Positions 11,801 through 26,800 of a stretch of 64,000 nucleotides of DNA are shown here, one piece after another. Origin of the DNA: Channa striata. Lineage: Eukaryota > Chordata > Actinopteri > Anabantiformes > Channidae. Within the stretch, counting starts at the first letter, position 1, and the number at the start of each line of letters is the position of its first letter. Location: NCBI GenBank assembly GCA_033026295.1, contig CM065179.1, forward strand, positions 23,863,275-23,927,274, given 5' to 3'. Both the position numbers and the translations under genes were made by a program. The notes below the pieces were generated by a model. It searched no databases, was not told the DNA's origin, and worked only from the letters and a program-made list of their open reading frames with translations.

Positions 11801-14800
11801 GGAGCTCTCGACTCGCGTCCCGCTGCTCAGCCTCTACCGAGGTTCACGAGGGGCCGAGGAAGCGGCCTCGAAGCTTACCCCAGGCTTTCACTGCCTCCAA
11901 CATGTTCCAGTGATCCACTGGGTGATACCGCTGTCTGTAAGCCCTGTCTGGATTCAGCACAGTGAGACTACAGATTACCAGGATGGAGTGGAGGACTAGT
12001 TTTACCTGTGTTTTGTTGTGTGAGATCTGTGAGAAGAGCAGAGGCATCACGTTTACAATCCCTCCTGTTGAGACAGGAACGGAACAGAACACTGTAATAT
12101 CTGCCTTTTTCCCAAAGCTTTAGAGAAATGCTTTCTCTAATCCTTATTCCAGTGTCAAATCCTTCATGAACATATGTTTCTGAAAGTAAACAGCAATATC
12201 AGAGTTAGTCTAAAGTTATGTACATTCTACTGTAATTTTTCATCATTGGGATTTAAGGATAGTCCAACAGCCAGGCAGAGTTTAACAATTGTAATTAGAT
12301 TCTATGGCAAATAGTTTAGGTGCATGTTGTGAATAGAGTATATATAAATATATATAGTCTTTGGAGGTTTTTCACCTTTTATTTATTAACTTTTTTAAAA
12401 CATGGCTGATTTATTTGGCTGTCCTCTTCATTCATGTCAAAGTGAACAGGATCTCTACAAACTAACCTGACATAATCCCACATCTAAACCTCTTTTGCCA
12501 GCCCGGCCCCATGTTCACTCTCTCACGACCTGACTAACACACCCCGGTGTCCCCGCTGAACCCTCTCACTCACCCTCTGCTTTCAGCGCTCCCTCTGATC
12601 GCCTAGCCCCACCCGCCCTCACCTGAATCCCCCTCACCACTTAAACTGGCTTGCTCTGCTCCTCATCTGCTTGTGTACATGCCTGTTCTGCTCCCTCCCG
12701 GTCTTTTTACCGGATACAGCAGGATACCTGACAGACCTGACACTACATGCTGGACCCCGTTTTCCTGTATGCACCATCTTCTCCTTGAATTCCCTGCTTG
12801 TCCCTGTCATTGTTCCTACCGCTTTGAGTCTGCTTGGATCCTATGATAATGTGTCTCTGCTCCTCGTTGTTGTTTTCCTAGGCTGATACTTGTGAATTCT
12901 AGGTTACATATGGAAAACTAGTTTCTCCGCCGTCTCTTTTATTACTATTTTCTGGCAAACCTGCACTTACCTGGTTTTATGTTTACAGTAGAGTTTTATA
13001 GAAAATCCCTAGTTAACTCTCATTTGTTGTTTTTTTTGTACTTTTGTTCTTTTTAGCTTAATAAACCATCCTGGTTCTACATGCCTGTTTATATGCTTGG
13101 CTGGCAGCTCTCATACCTGCATTTTGCCCAGACCCCTACCTCTGCTTTTTAAGTCCAGGACTACGGTCCTAACAGTAAACTAAGTTTATGTAAATGAAAA
13201 ATAATGATTGCAATGTATTAACAACATTTAAAGTTAAAGCCGTCTAATTTACAGTGGCACACAGTTGGTTTTTGATGCCACATAAACCAGGTAAATGTAG
13301 ACCACCTCAATGCTGTATTCTGAAGGTCCAGTTACTGAGGAATCAGTGTCTTGGCTACAAACTAAACCACTGGGACAAAAGACCACTAAGTAAGCAGAAG
13401 ACGGTGTGAACATATTTCCAAATCACTATCAAACCAATTATTACTGAATGTGGTTAATGTGTCTATTTGTCTAGAACAGTGTCCTCACAAACTGTGACTG
13501 TGCAAGGAGGAGGCTAGTGTTTTAATGTTGGGGGAAAAACTGACTCAACAGGAACCTGTTCAATACCATCTGCTTTTGAAATTATAGTTTTCCAACCAAC
13601 TGAAAATGATTGCATTTGTCTGGATTTCAGACGGTAATTTTAGAGTCTCATCATAGCCTGAATGCTGCCTGGTTCTAGGGTAAATAAAATCTTTTAATCT
13701 TGGGAAAATCATTACAAGTTGTTTGATATACTGTTATAGCAATGAAAAACTGCAAAGCAGCTGTTAGATTGGGCAGTTTGCATGTTGAAATGGCCCTCGG
13801 AAGTAACAGGAGGCTAGAAGGAAGTGCCATCGGAGGCGTCATGGAAACGCTGGTGAAACAGAGCGACGGCAGGAAGTCAAAGCTGTTATCTTCACCTGCT
13901 TTTGTAGCTGAGCAGTGGTTCAGGTCCACGCAAAAACATAACTGTCAGTTTAGCTAATATGAAAACCTCCATTAGCGTTGGTCTTCAGTGAGCTCATTTT
14001 GCTAATGTTAGTCTCAGGTACATATTAAAAGAATACTTCACACTCATATTACACTAATGAATGGTATTAAATGTTATTCAAAATTTACTTAGAGATACAA
14101 CACACTTAAGGTGGCAATGAGACTCCTACAACCAATCCACTCTGCCATGCCTCTACCTACTCTACTATGCTCTTCTACCATCTACTACACTCCACCACAC
14201 TTCATACAGGTATTAGCAAAATATCAAATTACAATAAATGAGAGTTTGACAAACCTTAAAACCAAGCAAGCGGAAATTGTTGAAATTTACCCAAAAACAT
14301 TTAGAAGCCATATCTCTGCCCGACTGCCAGAGACGCTTACGAGCCTGGGTTACAAAAAACTTTGACAGCAACTATTTACAATAAGGTCTGTTTTATCTTC
14401 AGAAAACATGCAGGAAAAGAAGTATTGTTGTTTTCAATAATCATTCTTTGTGCACGCTGTGCTCTTACTGGTCCACATAATCCTGACATTACAGACAGCT
14501 TCAGTTTAGCTTTTCTGCAGATATGGTACACGTATTAAGAATGTGAAGATGGCGTCATGCCGTATTTACTGTTATGGGTAATGGGCACCATCTTGTGAGG
14601 TCGGCCCTTTCTTTCCGGTGCCTGTGGTGTCGCTTTCTGTTCTGAAAAGCACAGCCGTGGAAGGTCAGACTTTATGCCATAGTGGCTCAGAAAAGAAATG
14701 CAGCCCTAAGCACTTTTAGTATGGCTGTATTAGCAGGTTCGGCACTGAACCACTGGAAACTTTTAATGTCATTCATTCAGTTATTAGCAGTTCCAAATGC

Positions 14801-17800
14801 TGTTGCTTGCTGTTGGAGGTGCAGGCCTAGGGCTAGGAACAGGAACACAGAACACAGAGGCCACACGGGAGCAGGACGGTGCCCACGTCATCCGCAAGTT
14901 AACAGGCTTAACTTCACATTATCCTTTGTAGCTAAACCACTTCATTCATGACTTTCTGTCTATAGGAAAATATTGGAGGTTGGTGTTTAGTTTTTTCAGT
15001 AAATGTTTTCAGGATGTTCAGAAAAATGTAAATCATACAGCTGTCTTTGATTGCACTTTAAAATGTCGCTCACTCCTTGCGTCTGTGTCCCTGGTTTAGA
15101 CTTCTTTCAAATGAAGTGAGTCATCTACGCCTTCTCTGTATTTATAATGGAGCAGCACAGTTTGGCTTCTTTGCGGTCACTTGTCTACAGCTTAGATCTA
15201 AGGATTAGTTAATAAACTGTGGATGAATGTAAATGTTGGATGGACTGGGAAAAAAACACTGGACATCCAGAAGGTTAAGAAGATGAAAGACAAAGGGGGA
15301 AAAATGCAGTACTGCTCAAAGCTGCTTCTCACCCAGAGCCACTGTGCCCATCAGGAAAGGTTTCCCCATCTGTCTGAAGTCGCTGCTGCTCTGAAGGCCA
15401 ACCTCAGTCCCCACTGCAAATGTCACCGCCACCTGAGACAAACACAAACAGGTCTTCTGTAACACATCTCGTGAGGCTTGTCCTGTCAAGGTCAAGATCA
15501 ACATTACGGTAGATAAATATCGATAAATATCTATACACATAAACCCTGGTGTGGAAAGACAAAAACTAAATTCAACTAACCCACAACCAAAAAGCATCAC
15601 CGTGGATCTGATCAATGCCTACTGTAAGTCCCAGTAAGGACCCTCGGGGTCACCTCAAGACACCATTGTATAAACACAGCAACATTTGACCTACACTCTG
15701 TAAAGTAAAAGCTGCACACAAAGAAAAATTATTCTCCACACTATAAATCCCAAAATAATGTTTGTTCATTTACCTGGTTGGTTTGTGTGTGTATGTGTGT
15801 GTGTGTGAACATGTATACACATTTGTTCACAAGTAAAGCTTATTGTCACAGAAACTCATTCCTCAGATTTGAATGAATAATACAAAAAGAATTAACAATT
15901 TTCATTTGCAATTTCCCTGTGAAAAATAAAAAGCAAAACATATATTGGATGCATTTAGAAAAGTTCAGGCATTGTGGACTAGAACATATCAAATAAAAGT
16001 CTGGAAAATTGGAAAGACTGAGAACTCTCGCAGACTGACAACTAGTTCATTTATAAAAATATAATTTTGATATGAATGCATCAGTAAAAGTGTAATGTTT
16101 AATTGTTAGTGATGTCTTTGTTCATCTATAAGCAAACCATCAATGGGCCTGGTAAAAAAAAAAGAGAGGAGATCTGTATAGAGCAGGATAAAATCTGAAT
16201 GCCACTGTTAGTGTGGCACTCCTTTGGGCCAACAAAGTACAGGATGACCGTCGCGTTTTAGTGTGAACAAAAAAGTGCTACGTTCTGTTTCCAAATAGAT
16301 CAAAGTAACCAGAAAATCATTTCCCAGCGGAATGAGCAAAAGATGAGCATTAAACAGAATGAAAGCAGTAAAAGCAGCGGCAGCGCTGGGAAGTTGACAA
16401 GAGGGAAAAGCAGGAAGGACGAGGAAATGGGAGAAAACTGACGAATGAGAGAAAAGTGGAAAGACAGAGCAAAGTGTTGAGATGATGCGTTTCAAAAAAC
16501 TCTGAATAAAGTCCTGTTTACCAACTAATGCTTTTTAGAAGCTCACCTTAAAAATCTCTGAGAAATGATCTCATCATCTCACGGTGGGCAGGTTTCATTA
16601 AGGCCTGGGCGATGAATGGGCCACATTTTACTTAAGCACTCACCGCACACACAAACACACGCACCATAAACCTGACTGCATTGTCCTCTTTCCAATGATT
16701 TGACCGCCCTGCACCATGCTGCAATACCCCCCTGCTGTCATGGGAGCCAGCAGCATTAAAGGTTCAATGATAACTTTATTAGAGGTGAGGGTCTGGAGTC
16801 TTAACCAATTATAAAGCCTGAATAAATGTCACGCTAATTATTTCCAGAAAGCCGTGAAATTGTAGTCGATTCCCCATGAATAATCTACCTTCCTCACACA
16901 ATTCCACAGCTCGGTGCCCGAGATTCATTTAAAGGTGTCTGTGTGTAAACCTGTGTTCACCCAAATTTTTATGTGTGCTTGATGTAATAGCCAAAGCTTC
17001 ATTTAGGCCAATTTCACAATGACTTAATGGCGCTTTTATCAAGGTGTATCAAATTCATTTCTTCAACGCTATTTTAAATAATTGCATCTTTTCCTGGAAA
17101 GCACTCAGATGTTAAGCCAAAAGAAAAGTGTGGAACAGCCAATGACCTGGGATGTCCCATTCAAGGCCTCCGACATAAATCCTGATTCAACTCCTCTTAA
17201 TTACTGTATTGTATCTGCTTATACAGAGTCTGATTTGATTCCTATTTAGTTAAAGAAACATTTAAAGGGCAACTTCACCCATTTTAGATGTAAATATACA
17301 TTAATGCTTTGAAATTGCCCTTTGAGTTCCCTATATATTAAAATATTTATCTGTTTTACACTAAAAAATTTAGTTTTTCATTATTAGGAGTAAGATGATA
17401 TCATCTGGAGGAGATCTGGAAAAGCAGGTTGACCATAATCACAAACTCCATAGTATGTGCAACAAGATGACATAATGGGAACTGAAGGTTTCTCCAAGTG
17501 ATGTCATCAGGAGGTGTTTTTCAGCTAAGAATACAGATATTTTAATATTGGGAAGTCAAAGTTTTATGGCATTCATCTACATGGGAGCCACTTTGGAGAG
17601 TAGGTAGCGCGGTCAGTGTCTTGCTTGAGGGTTCAGTGTCCTCAAGCAAGACACTGAGCCCCCACTTACTGTCTCCCAGTGAGTGTTGGCCAGCAGTGTC
17701 CCCCATTGGTGTGCGAATGGGCAAATAAGAAACAGTGTCAAGCGCTTTAAGGAACCAACAGGTAGAATAACACTACACAAGTGCAGACCATTTACCAGGC

Positions 17801-20800
17801 ACCAACTAAACTAGAACCAAAAGAAGCAAGTTCAGCCTCACTGAAAGTGTCCTTTAACTAACTGTTTACTGTAGATAACCAATGTCTTATTTAAGCAGAC
17901 GCACCATATTTCAATAGATTTGTCGTCCAAATGCAGCAGTCCCTAGTTCAATGACTGCATTTAAAAGCACTGAGGTAACCTGAGAGAAACCGGTTGAAGA
18001 AAGCCGGTTATGGGAAATCCACGTATACACGGGGACCAAGAGCAGCCTGGTTTCTCCTCCCACCCCTGACTTATTTTGGAAGCCTGGCACAGTTTTTGAC
18101 AGTATAATGATGGGAAATGCCGCTTTCTGACTTCTCTCTGCATGTGCCTGTGTGTTCATGTCACAGCAGAGCGACAGCACAGGGGGAGAGAAAGGAAAGA
18201 CACATGCAGCTGATCCACCACAGTCCGAATCTAAAAAATCCAAGTAAGGATTCAAGGTCCAAGTAACATTTCCTAAAATGTGCTGCATGGTGCAAATAGC
18301 AGAAAGGAACCTGAATGTTTGACAGCAGAGTTTACACTGCTGCAAGAAACATCACCTAAATGATCACGATTCTGTTTTGTGGTCCATTTGGAGTTCGGAT
18401 AATATCAGTGCAGGCTGAACAACAAAGCTTATCCAACGAGCACGCTAGCAGCTCTGTGAAATTGTACTTTGGCACAAATTCTAATGTGTAATACTGTGTC
18501 TAATCCTGGTGTAACGTGTGATTAGATTTCATTTAGTGCTATTTAGTAAAGCTGAATCTGATGGAAATAAAACCTTCATTGTTACAAACATGTAGTGTGT
18601 GCAGTAATGTGAACGCTTTCAGTGTCCGAAGACAAAACAAAGTGCTGATGTGTCTATCTTAAACCCATCAGGTTGCTTTCATTGACCTTTGTCTCACCAG
18701 AATCAGTCCCAATCAATAAAGCTGCCCTGGAGAGCTGCTTGCATGTCTTTCACTCCGCCTCTGCACACAGACCTCCTGCAAACACTTATTATAATCCTGC
18801 TTAAAATATCAGTCAACTTCCTAAGTTGTTTACTGCCAAGGTTTCACATTTACTTTTCATAAAGCTGACTTATGAAAGAGTTATATGCACCAATCTAACT
18901 TTGGCTTTTTGAAAGTATTTCTTTTTTCTTTTTCTTGCGGTGGAGAAGCATCTCCCTGAGGCCAGTGTTTGGAAATTGGAATAAATTATGGATGACTTTA
19001 TTTAGGATTATGCTCCTGTGAAGGGAGGAAATCAAAGAGAATCCCGCATTGATTTTGTTTTGAATGTTCGGATACTCTGGTAAACGCTGTAAAAGCCATT
19101 TCCATATTCTTCTTTCTACTTTTAATTTGGAAAAACCTATGAAAATAAGCATATGAAAAGTGAGGTGTAAACAACAGCAGCTCTTTGTTAAATGATTCAC
19201 TTCTTAGTGTAACTACATGCCTTCACTTTTTAGTTCTCACCTCTACAGCCACTTTTTGACCATCAACAACAGAGCCCCTATCACATCCTATACCACCCAG
19301 GTTATCTCTGTCCAAGAAGATTTGTGAGAGAGGGTTAAACCCTTTGCACGTCTCTTCTATCATGCCAACGACACTGCTTGTCTGTGATTCCATTTCCACT
19401 TGACATTTCGATCAAGATCATTTCAATCATCGTCTACATTCATGGTGTTTTCAAGAGTCCCCATACAGATACAAACTAATCATGTGTTTAACATTCTGCA
19501 ACTTGGATTATGTTTTTAGTCCGTGCTGTTGACCTGTGCTTTTGTGCAAAATTATCAAAGATGGTAGAAGTAAACAAAACACAATAGTGAAGGAAAAGTG
19601 CAAGTATCTGCTTTACTATAAAAATAGTAAAACATTTCATGCTATTGATTGACATTTATGTACAAGACGAGAACAGATGAATTCAAATTTACCTATAAAC
19701 CTATTGAGGAACCAACACGTCAGAGCTGGTAAAGTTGAGCAGATTTTAACTCATTTGTGTACTGGCAGATGGGTAATCTGTAATAATACAGTATATCATA
19801 ATTTATTAGGTAATTCATCTGCAAAAAGTAACAAATAACTGAAGCTGTAAAATTAGTGAGGCCAAAGTACGATATTTCCCCTGAATCATGCCGGGTGTAA
19901 ACAAGTTAAAACTTTGACTTTAAGACTTTTTAAATACAACATTTTTCTATGAATATAGAAAAATGTGGTATTGATTTGTATTGATTTTGTGTGTCCTCCC
20001 ACAAACACACATTGACACATGGATCTCAGTTCAAAATAAACAGTGAGCACTGAGTCATCATACATCAGTGAGTGTGAAATGTTTCTTCAGAAACCTACAG
20101 GACCTCTCCCATGTCTTCTCCCTGCATTTGAGTGGCCGTGTTCCTGCAGCTGCAGGACTCACAGAGGGAGAACAACCTTTGTTCCCGAGCTCCCTCTTCT
20201 CTCCCCCCCCACCACCATCCTCCACCCCTAACCCCCACTCCCTGCTACAGACTTCACACACTGATAATCTGTGAGATGTACGCCTGTTCCGAGGTCTGGA
20301 CTCTGCCGGACTCTAAGGATGCTGCTGTACACCTGTGTTTACATACACAGTATATTTGCATATATTTACATTTTGCATTACAAAATCAAACTTTGTTTAT
20401 ATTTGTTTATATTTGCTATGGGACAATTTCATCCCATTATCATTAACAGTTTTATTTTCATTGATCCACCACATCCCATCTAAATGTCTATGCTTGTACA
20501 CACGCTTGTAATCTCAGTTCCTACTATTCTATGTGCCTTAAAGATTTAAAATTTAATCTAGATATCTATTGACTTACACCATGCTTTCTTATATCCTTTG
20601 ATAGCTATGGTGACTTTAAGCAGAACTTTTTCTGGTGACATACCTAAAATATTTATTATATATTTAAAAGCTTAAAACTCGTAAGATCTCAACTAGTAAA
20701 TGCGAATTTCCGAGATTTTAGGGGCGAGGCCACCCTGATTATAGTGCAGTAAAAGTGAAAGGAGTCTAAAATGTACTTTGTTACCGTCCACTTCTAAAAA

Positions 20801-23800
20801 TGGCAGACAGGCTGATTCAGGTGGCAGACTGAGCGACATTACAGTACCTAAGGCAACTTATTGCTGGTTTTAGGTTCCTTTTACAGTTTAGTGGAGTGGA
20901 AGAGAGAATGGTGAGAAGTCAGTGGCAAATGATTTTTGCTTTTCTCGAGAAGTGATTTCAGGAAACTATGTAAAGACTAACTTTAGGTGAAAGACAGACC
21001 TATCCTACTTTATTTAGGTACCAGGGTACCTTTTGCTTTTAGGCAGCCATTTAATTCGTAACGATGCACAATATTTTTACCATGGTTTGTCAGTGGATGG
21101 ATTTCTAGAAACAAAAAATGGCCCCCAAAAATTTACATTTGCTATTTTCGATGCATTACAGTTGTCACTGCCTGAAGGTCATACCCTCATACACTTTTAT
21201 TTGCCTTGACATCACTTATTAAATTGCCCTTTCTCCCCACTCTGTTGGCAGCTCAGGGCCTGGAAACTGCTGTTTTCTTTCGAGGTACACCAAGATAGAA
21301 ACATTAATATTTCAGCCATAAAGAAAAAAAAATTGCCGGGTCATAAATGGGCTAGTGCTTGACGATGTGTGTGTGTTTTATTCTGGAGCGTTTGGCCTTG
21401 CCTGCCTGGCTCTCTCTCATATTGATGCAGCGTGGCGGGACTGGCTCTCAGTGTCCACAACTGCACCTCTAAATCTCAACACTTCTCCCTGTTTGGGACG
21501 TTGCTCTAGGACACACTTCCTTCATATTGTGTGTATGTGTGTTCATGCATTCACACGAGTCTGATTCTCTATGCATAGTGTAGTGTAAATGTCTCCATGT
21601 TTAGGGTAAGGCAACATAAACCAAAACTATGTATATTTATTACAATGATTGTATCTACCAGATTATTAAACTAGGCTTCAGAAATGGCTATAACTGAACA
21701 TACACCGGTGTGTGTACTGCTAATGAATGTCTTTGTTGGTCTTCAAGGACAGAATATCCTGTATAATCCTATAGGGAGTTATGTTCCACTGCTTCCTTCT
21801 CTGAGGGCATGAAAAAAATTGATCCGCTGATGGTGTTTGGATAGTTGTACTCTTTCACCATCCCCACAATGACAGTTTAGGACAAAGTCACAGGACAGTG
21901 GGATGACGATTAGGCTCCGCTTGCATTCAGTGCTATGTTCTGAAATGATCCAGTTCAAAATGCTCCTGTTTGAATACACTCCCTTTAGTGCTGATACTGC
22001 ACAAATGTATGAACACTCCTGGGGAGCGGGTTGTTAGAGAACTGCTGCCGATTCCTAATGTCTAACCCACACATACAGGCAGGTTGTGAAGTGTGGCATT
22101 CAGTTTTTGCCTTGACTGTTTGTAAAATAACCAACAACAGAGATGTTAGAAAGCATAAAAGCATGAAATCAACAAGCTCCAAAGGATTCCTCTCGCATGC
22201 CAGGCAACCTTAAAGGAAGTCCCATACGCTCAGCAGAGATTAATTCAGACAGCAGTCAAGTCCCAATGGGCAACTAAAGCTGGGGACACATCTGAAGACA
22301 AGATTAGTCTTTCAAATACCTGACAGTTAACACGTTCCCACCAACTATCACAGATTTCTAGCTCCTGACAGTCGGGAAGCAGCACATGCGTTGTAAACAC
22401 CCCTAATCACTATCGGTGAACGCTTGTGACTGTGTTGTATTTATTGCCAGGCAGAACGGTGATTAGTAACGGGCGACTGTGGCGCAGTTGGTAGGGTGGT
22501 CGTCCACCGGCTCCTCTGGTCTCCTGTTCTGGCCACATGTTAGCGGCCTGGTAGCGCAACGGGTAGAGACGCTCCTGGACGCTGGAGGGCAAAACGGACA
22601 ATGCGGGATCAAATCCATCCATCCAATGTGATCCCTAGCCTCCCCACCAGGTGTGTCCCTGAGCAAGACACCCACTGCCAGCTCCCCGGGCGCCAAACCG
22701 TGGCAGCCCTTGGGTTAACTATGCAGCAGTAAATTTCACTGTAACATGTGCAAATGTATATGTGATCAAGAACTAAAATAAAGGTTCTTCTTCTTCTAAA
22801 GCGTCCTGAACTCACACTTAGTTGCTCCTGGCGAGCATTGGCTAGCATATGGCAGTGGATAAGAAGCAGTGCTTTGAGTACCAACAGATAGAAATTTAGT
22901 ATTAGGATCATGGTGTCAAATCAAACATATTAAATGCCATCAGATCACTAGACTGACGTCGGCACCCCAGGCTGACAGTGCTGCCCCAAGTGCTGATCAG
23001 AGCCAACACAATTCAAACGTTCATAAAACACTTCTAGGACCAGTCTTAAAAATATTCTAGATTATTAAGACTGGTCATTAATTTCTCTTTCTACAGTTGT
23101 TTGTTGGACTCTTCTATTGGGTTATTAATGATAAAGGGCAGAAGAATAATCCAGGTCGGAGTTCCTACGAGCTGTTTGCAGCATCTTGTTTGCAGTAACT
23201 TTAATATATGTAACTAATTATTCCTGACACTGGTGCTCAGAATTCAGTTTGAATTTCACACACAAACACAAATACTATTCCACTACTAAATTATGGTTGT
23301 TAACTTGAGGATGAAGACAGTCGCTCAGGAACTAAAGCGAGAGGGAGCGATACAGACAAGGACAGAAACAGAAGCAGAAGCTCAATTTATGTATCTTGGA
23401 TATTTAACTGTAATGCTTCTGTTTTCTGATTTTGTTTTCGATTGTTTTTTTTAAAACATTTACTAATCTACAGCAAACCCAGCCACCCTCAAACAAACAT
23501 GTCGAGACAGCAGAGTATCTGATTATTTGGTGGATTTGTTACCATCTGTATTAGATTTATTTGTAACATGACAAAATAATGATTTAATCAATGTGAAAAT
23601 ATTAATGCTGTATATTAACCATTTCATCATTCTCAAATATTACTATTTTCATCATCAAGGGATAGCTCCGCATTCACAGCATGTTTCCTCTGATAGCTAG
23701 CATTTGAATGTGATTGTTTCGATGCACAGTGCTCAGAGATTTTTAAATTCTCTGAATTTCTTCAGGTTGGCGGTCGTCTATTTCTGTCTATTATTTTAAC

Positions 23801-26800
23801 AGTCTAAAATGAAATGTCCATATAATTGTAGCATCCACTTTTGTCAACATTCCTGTTTTTTCGGAGGTAACATTCACCTTTTTTCACTTACAAGGGAATG
23901 CGAGTAAAGCAAACAGGTCACATATGGCTCCAGGGCTTCAGGACTTACATCAAGGGCAGTGAATTAACATTTTTCAAGGCTGGTACCAGTCACTCCAAAG
24001 GAGGACAGCAATAAAACATGGAATGCAGCAGACATTTGCATTTGGATTCAAACTCCAAAACAAGCAAAAATAACCTATCAGTAAACTATGAACCTTCATA
24101 AGATTCACAACACTGTGTTCAGGAGGCAATTTGGTAAAAGTCGATCCCACATTGTCTACTGTACGATGAAGAACCGCTGAGTTATAAAGTTGTATAAATA
24201 AACCACGGCGATGAAAATAATGTGACGCAACACTGCCGTCCTTTGGGGGAATTTATGAGTAAGTCCTAGATGGTGTTCATTCATGAGGAAGTCAATGTTT
24301 TAATGCTGTAAGTTAAAGTGAAAGTTAATTCTAAATCGTGTTAATTCACGATTACTTTACTAATTGCTTTGAGTTCATACTCTGTTACTAGATATTAGAC
24401 AAATCCAATTTGTCACGTAAATTTCTTCTGAAAGCATCCGTTTTATTAGAACCCACACATCCATATTGATATGAAACACTACAAATATATGTATTCTGTC
24501 ACACAGAGTTCAGCATTCTAACCTCCGTAGTAATTTGGATAGTAGCACAGTTGTAATATGTTATTTGTTATTATGTGATGGAATTTAGGCTTGACGAAAG
24601 GAGGAATATACACAAATATATACGGCACTTATAAGAATAAATTTAAGCGAAGGACTAATCGGCTCCAGAAGGCGGGACAGGTATCGTGGGGAATTCAAAT
24701 CGCTAGGTTAAGAATGCCTCTAACTTCTTGGCAACGCCCATGATATTTATGAAGTTACAGTTCAAGTTCAGAGATCAAAGTCCTATCTGAAGAAGAAAAC
24801 TGCTTCGATTAAGAAAGCTTCACCTGCATCGCCGAGAAGTACTTCTTTATTTGTCAGTTGTTTTTCCAAATTGTTCTTGTAGCGCGCAGACTTTTCATTA
24901 ATTAATTTCCTTAATTTTGTAACTCATTTTTGTAACCTGAACTCCAAGCCAAACATATGATTTTTGTTTTGAACTGGGAAAGCAGCTCCATATCTAAATT
25001 GAGCCCCGAGATTTTTATTCAATATTCATATTTTTATTAACCCAAATTCAACATTGTTGGCTCCATACAGCCTTTTCCGCCACATCCCAGACGGTATCAC
25101 CGTATCCAGGCCTGCTGACTGACCAAGGCGCACTTCTGTGAGTCAGACCAACTCAGCCTGGAACAAGACGACGACCCTCTCTCTGGTATCGTATCCGCTA
25201 CCCAAACTGAGGAGGCACTTCTTGCTCGGCAAAGAACCGGTACCGACAACAGCAGCTTGGCAAAAACAACCTTCAGCGGTTATTTCATGTTTTGTCCAAT
25301 AATTTATTCATTTTGTTATTCATATCCATTGGCATATACACGCATATCCGTTCCGTAGCTGGTTCCATGTTCTCAGGAACTAAAGCGAGACGGGCTGATA
25401 AGATGAGAGAATCTGCTGAATTAGGAAACTGTAAGGTGATGCTGTTCCAATTATCAGAAAAGGACAAACTGAATTATGCCTGTATGCTATTATGTTTTTG
25501 ATGTGCTAACTTTAGGTATTTCATAGCACCGATCTGATGCATCGTGACACACATTACTTCAAGTAAAGACGTTTCTCGGCAGTCACATAGTTGTTCCCTT
25601 TCATTTCTCCTGTATTTACAGCAGCCAGGAGCTGTGTCAACACATTTGCATGGTAACATCATTCCAGTGCGTTCTCACTGTATGATCTAATCTTATCACA
25701 TCACATCACTGTTTGTAAGACACATACAGCAACACTTGCTATATGCTATTAATATTGTGACTCTTTATATTACAGAAGGACAAAGTAAACAAAAAACAAA
25801 AATCTGTCCTCAGAAGATCTATAACCGCTGTCATGAGCATCAAATATGATGGAGACAGACAAGAAAAGCAATGAAAAGAAAGTTTAAAATTGAATAAAAA
25901 TCATACTTTAGGAGGACAGAAGGAGAGTTAGAGCAACACAAGCAGGTTCTCAGGAGTCCTTGGGCATTGAGAATTAAATAGGACATAACAAATTTACAGT
26001 AGGTGATTTATCATAGTTCCTATCACTAACGGGCAGCAAAATTGAAACGTTGTCACATATTTGATTATGAGGAGGCACTGGGGACTTTTTCTGCCACACT
26101 ACAAAAAAATTAAAGTAGGATCCATTAGACCTCCTCTGCGGTCCATTATATACAGAGATTTCCCAACATTCGCTGACTAAAATGTCCCCTGAGATGACTA
26201 AATATTTAAACGCACATTCTCTGACATAATTACTTACATTCCATAATCATAGGCCGTGCTGAGTCTTGGCAGTTGTGAGCACCCAGGGGACCATCATACT
26301 GGGGTGACCACTCTGGAAACACAGTAATGTTGCCCAACGTAGACAGTTTGTTGTATTTAATATTAGAGAACTTTAATGCACAGCTAAAGGCCATTTATAT
26401 TAATGTTAGGAGGATTGCATGTAGCATCTTAACAGTCTGTGCTGGATTTGACCACTCAGTTGTTTTACTATGATAAAAACGTGCCTCTTGTAAATATGAC
26501 TTAATGTACTCGGCTTTAGCACAAGGCCTTTGCAAAGTAACACATCATGTGTAATTACAATATTTTGCAACTACCAGTCAAATCACTAGTTCAAACTGTA
26601 TCAGTGTCTGCATCCAATTGCACTTACCGTAAATTCTGGACTATAGAGCGCACCTAAATTTAAGCCGCCCCCGCTAAAATTTAAAAGAAATATATATTTT
26701 GTCACATATAAACCGCATCGGACTATAAGCCGCCAATATCCAGGCTGAGAAATAATATCTGTTGTATGCGCTCCTACTCATTGTTCACAGTAGGCATGAG

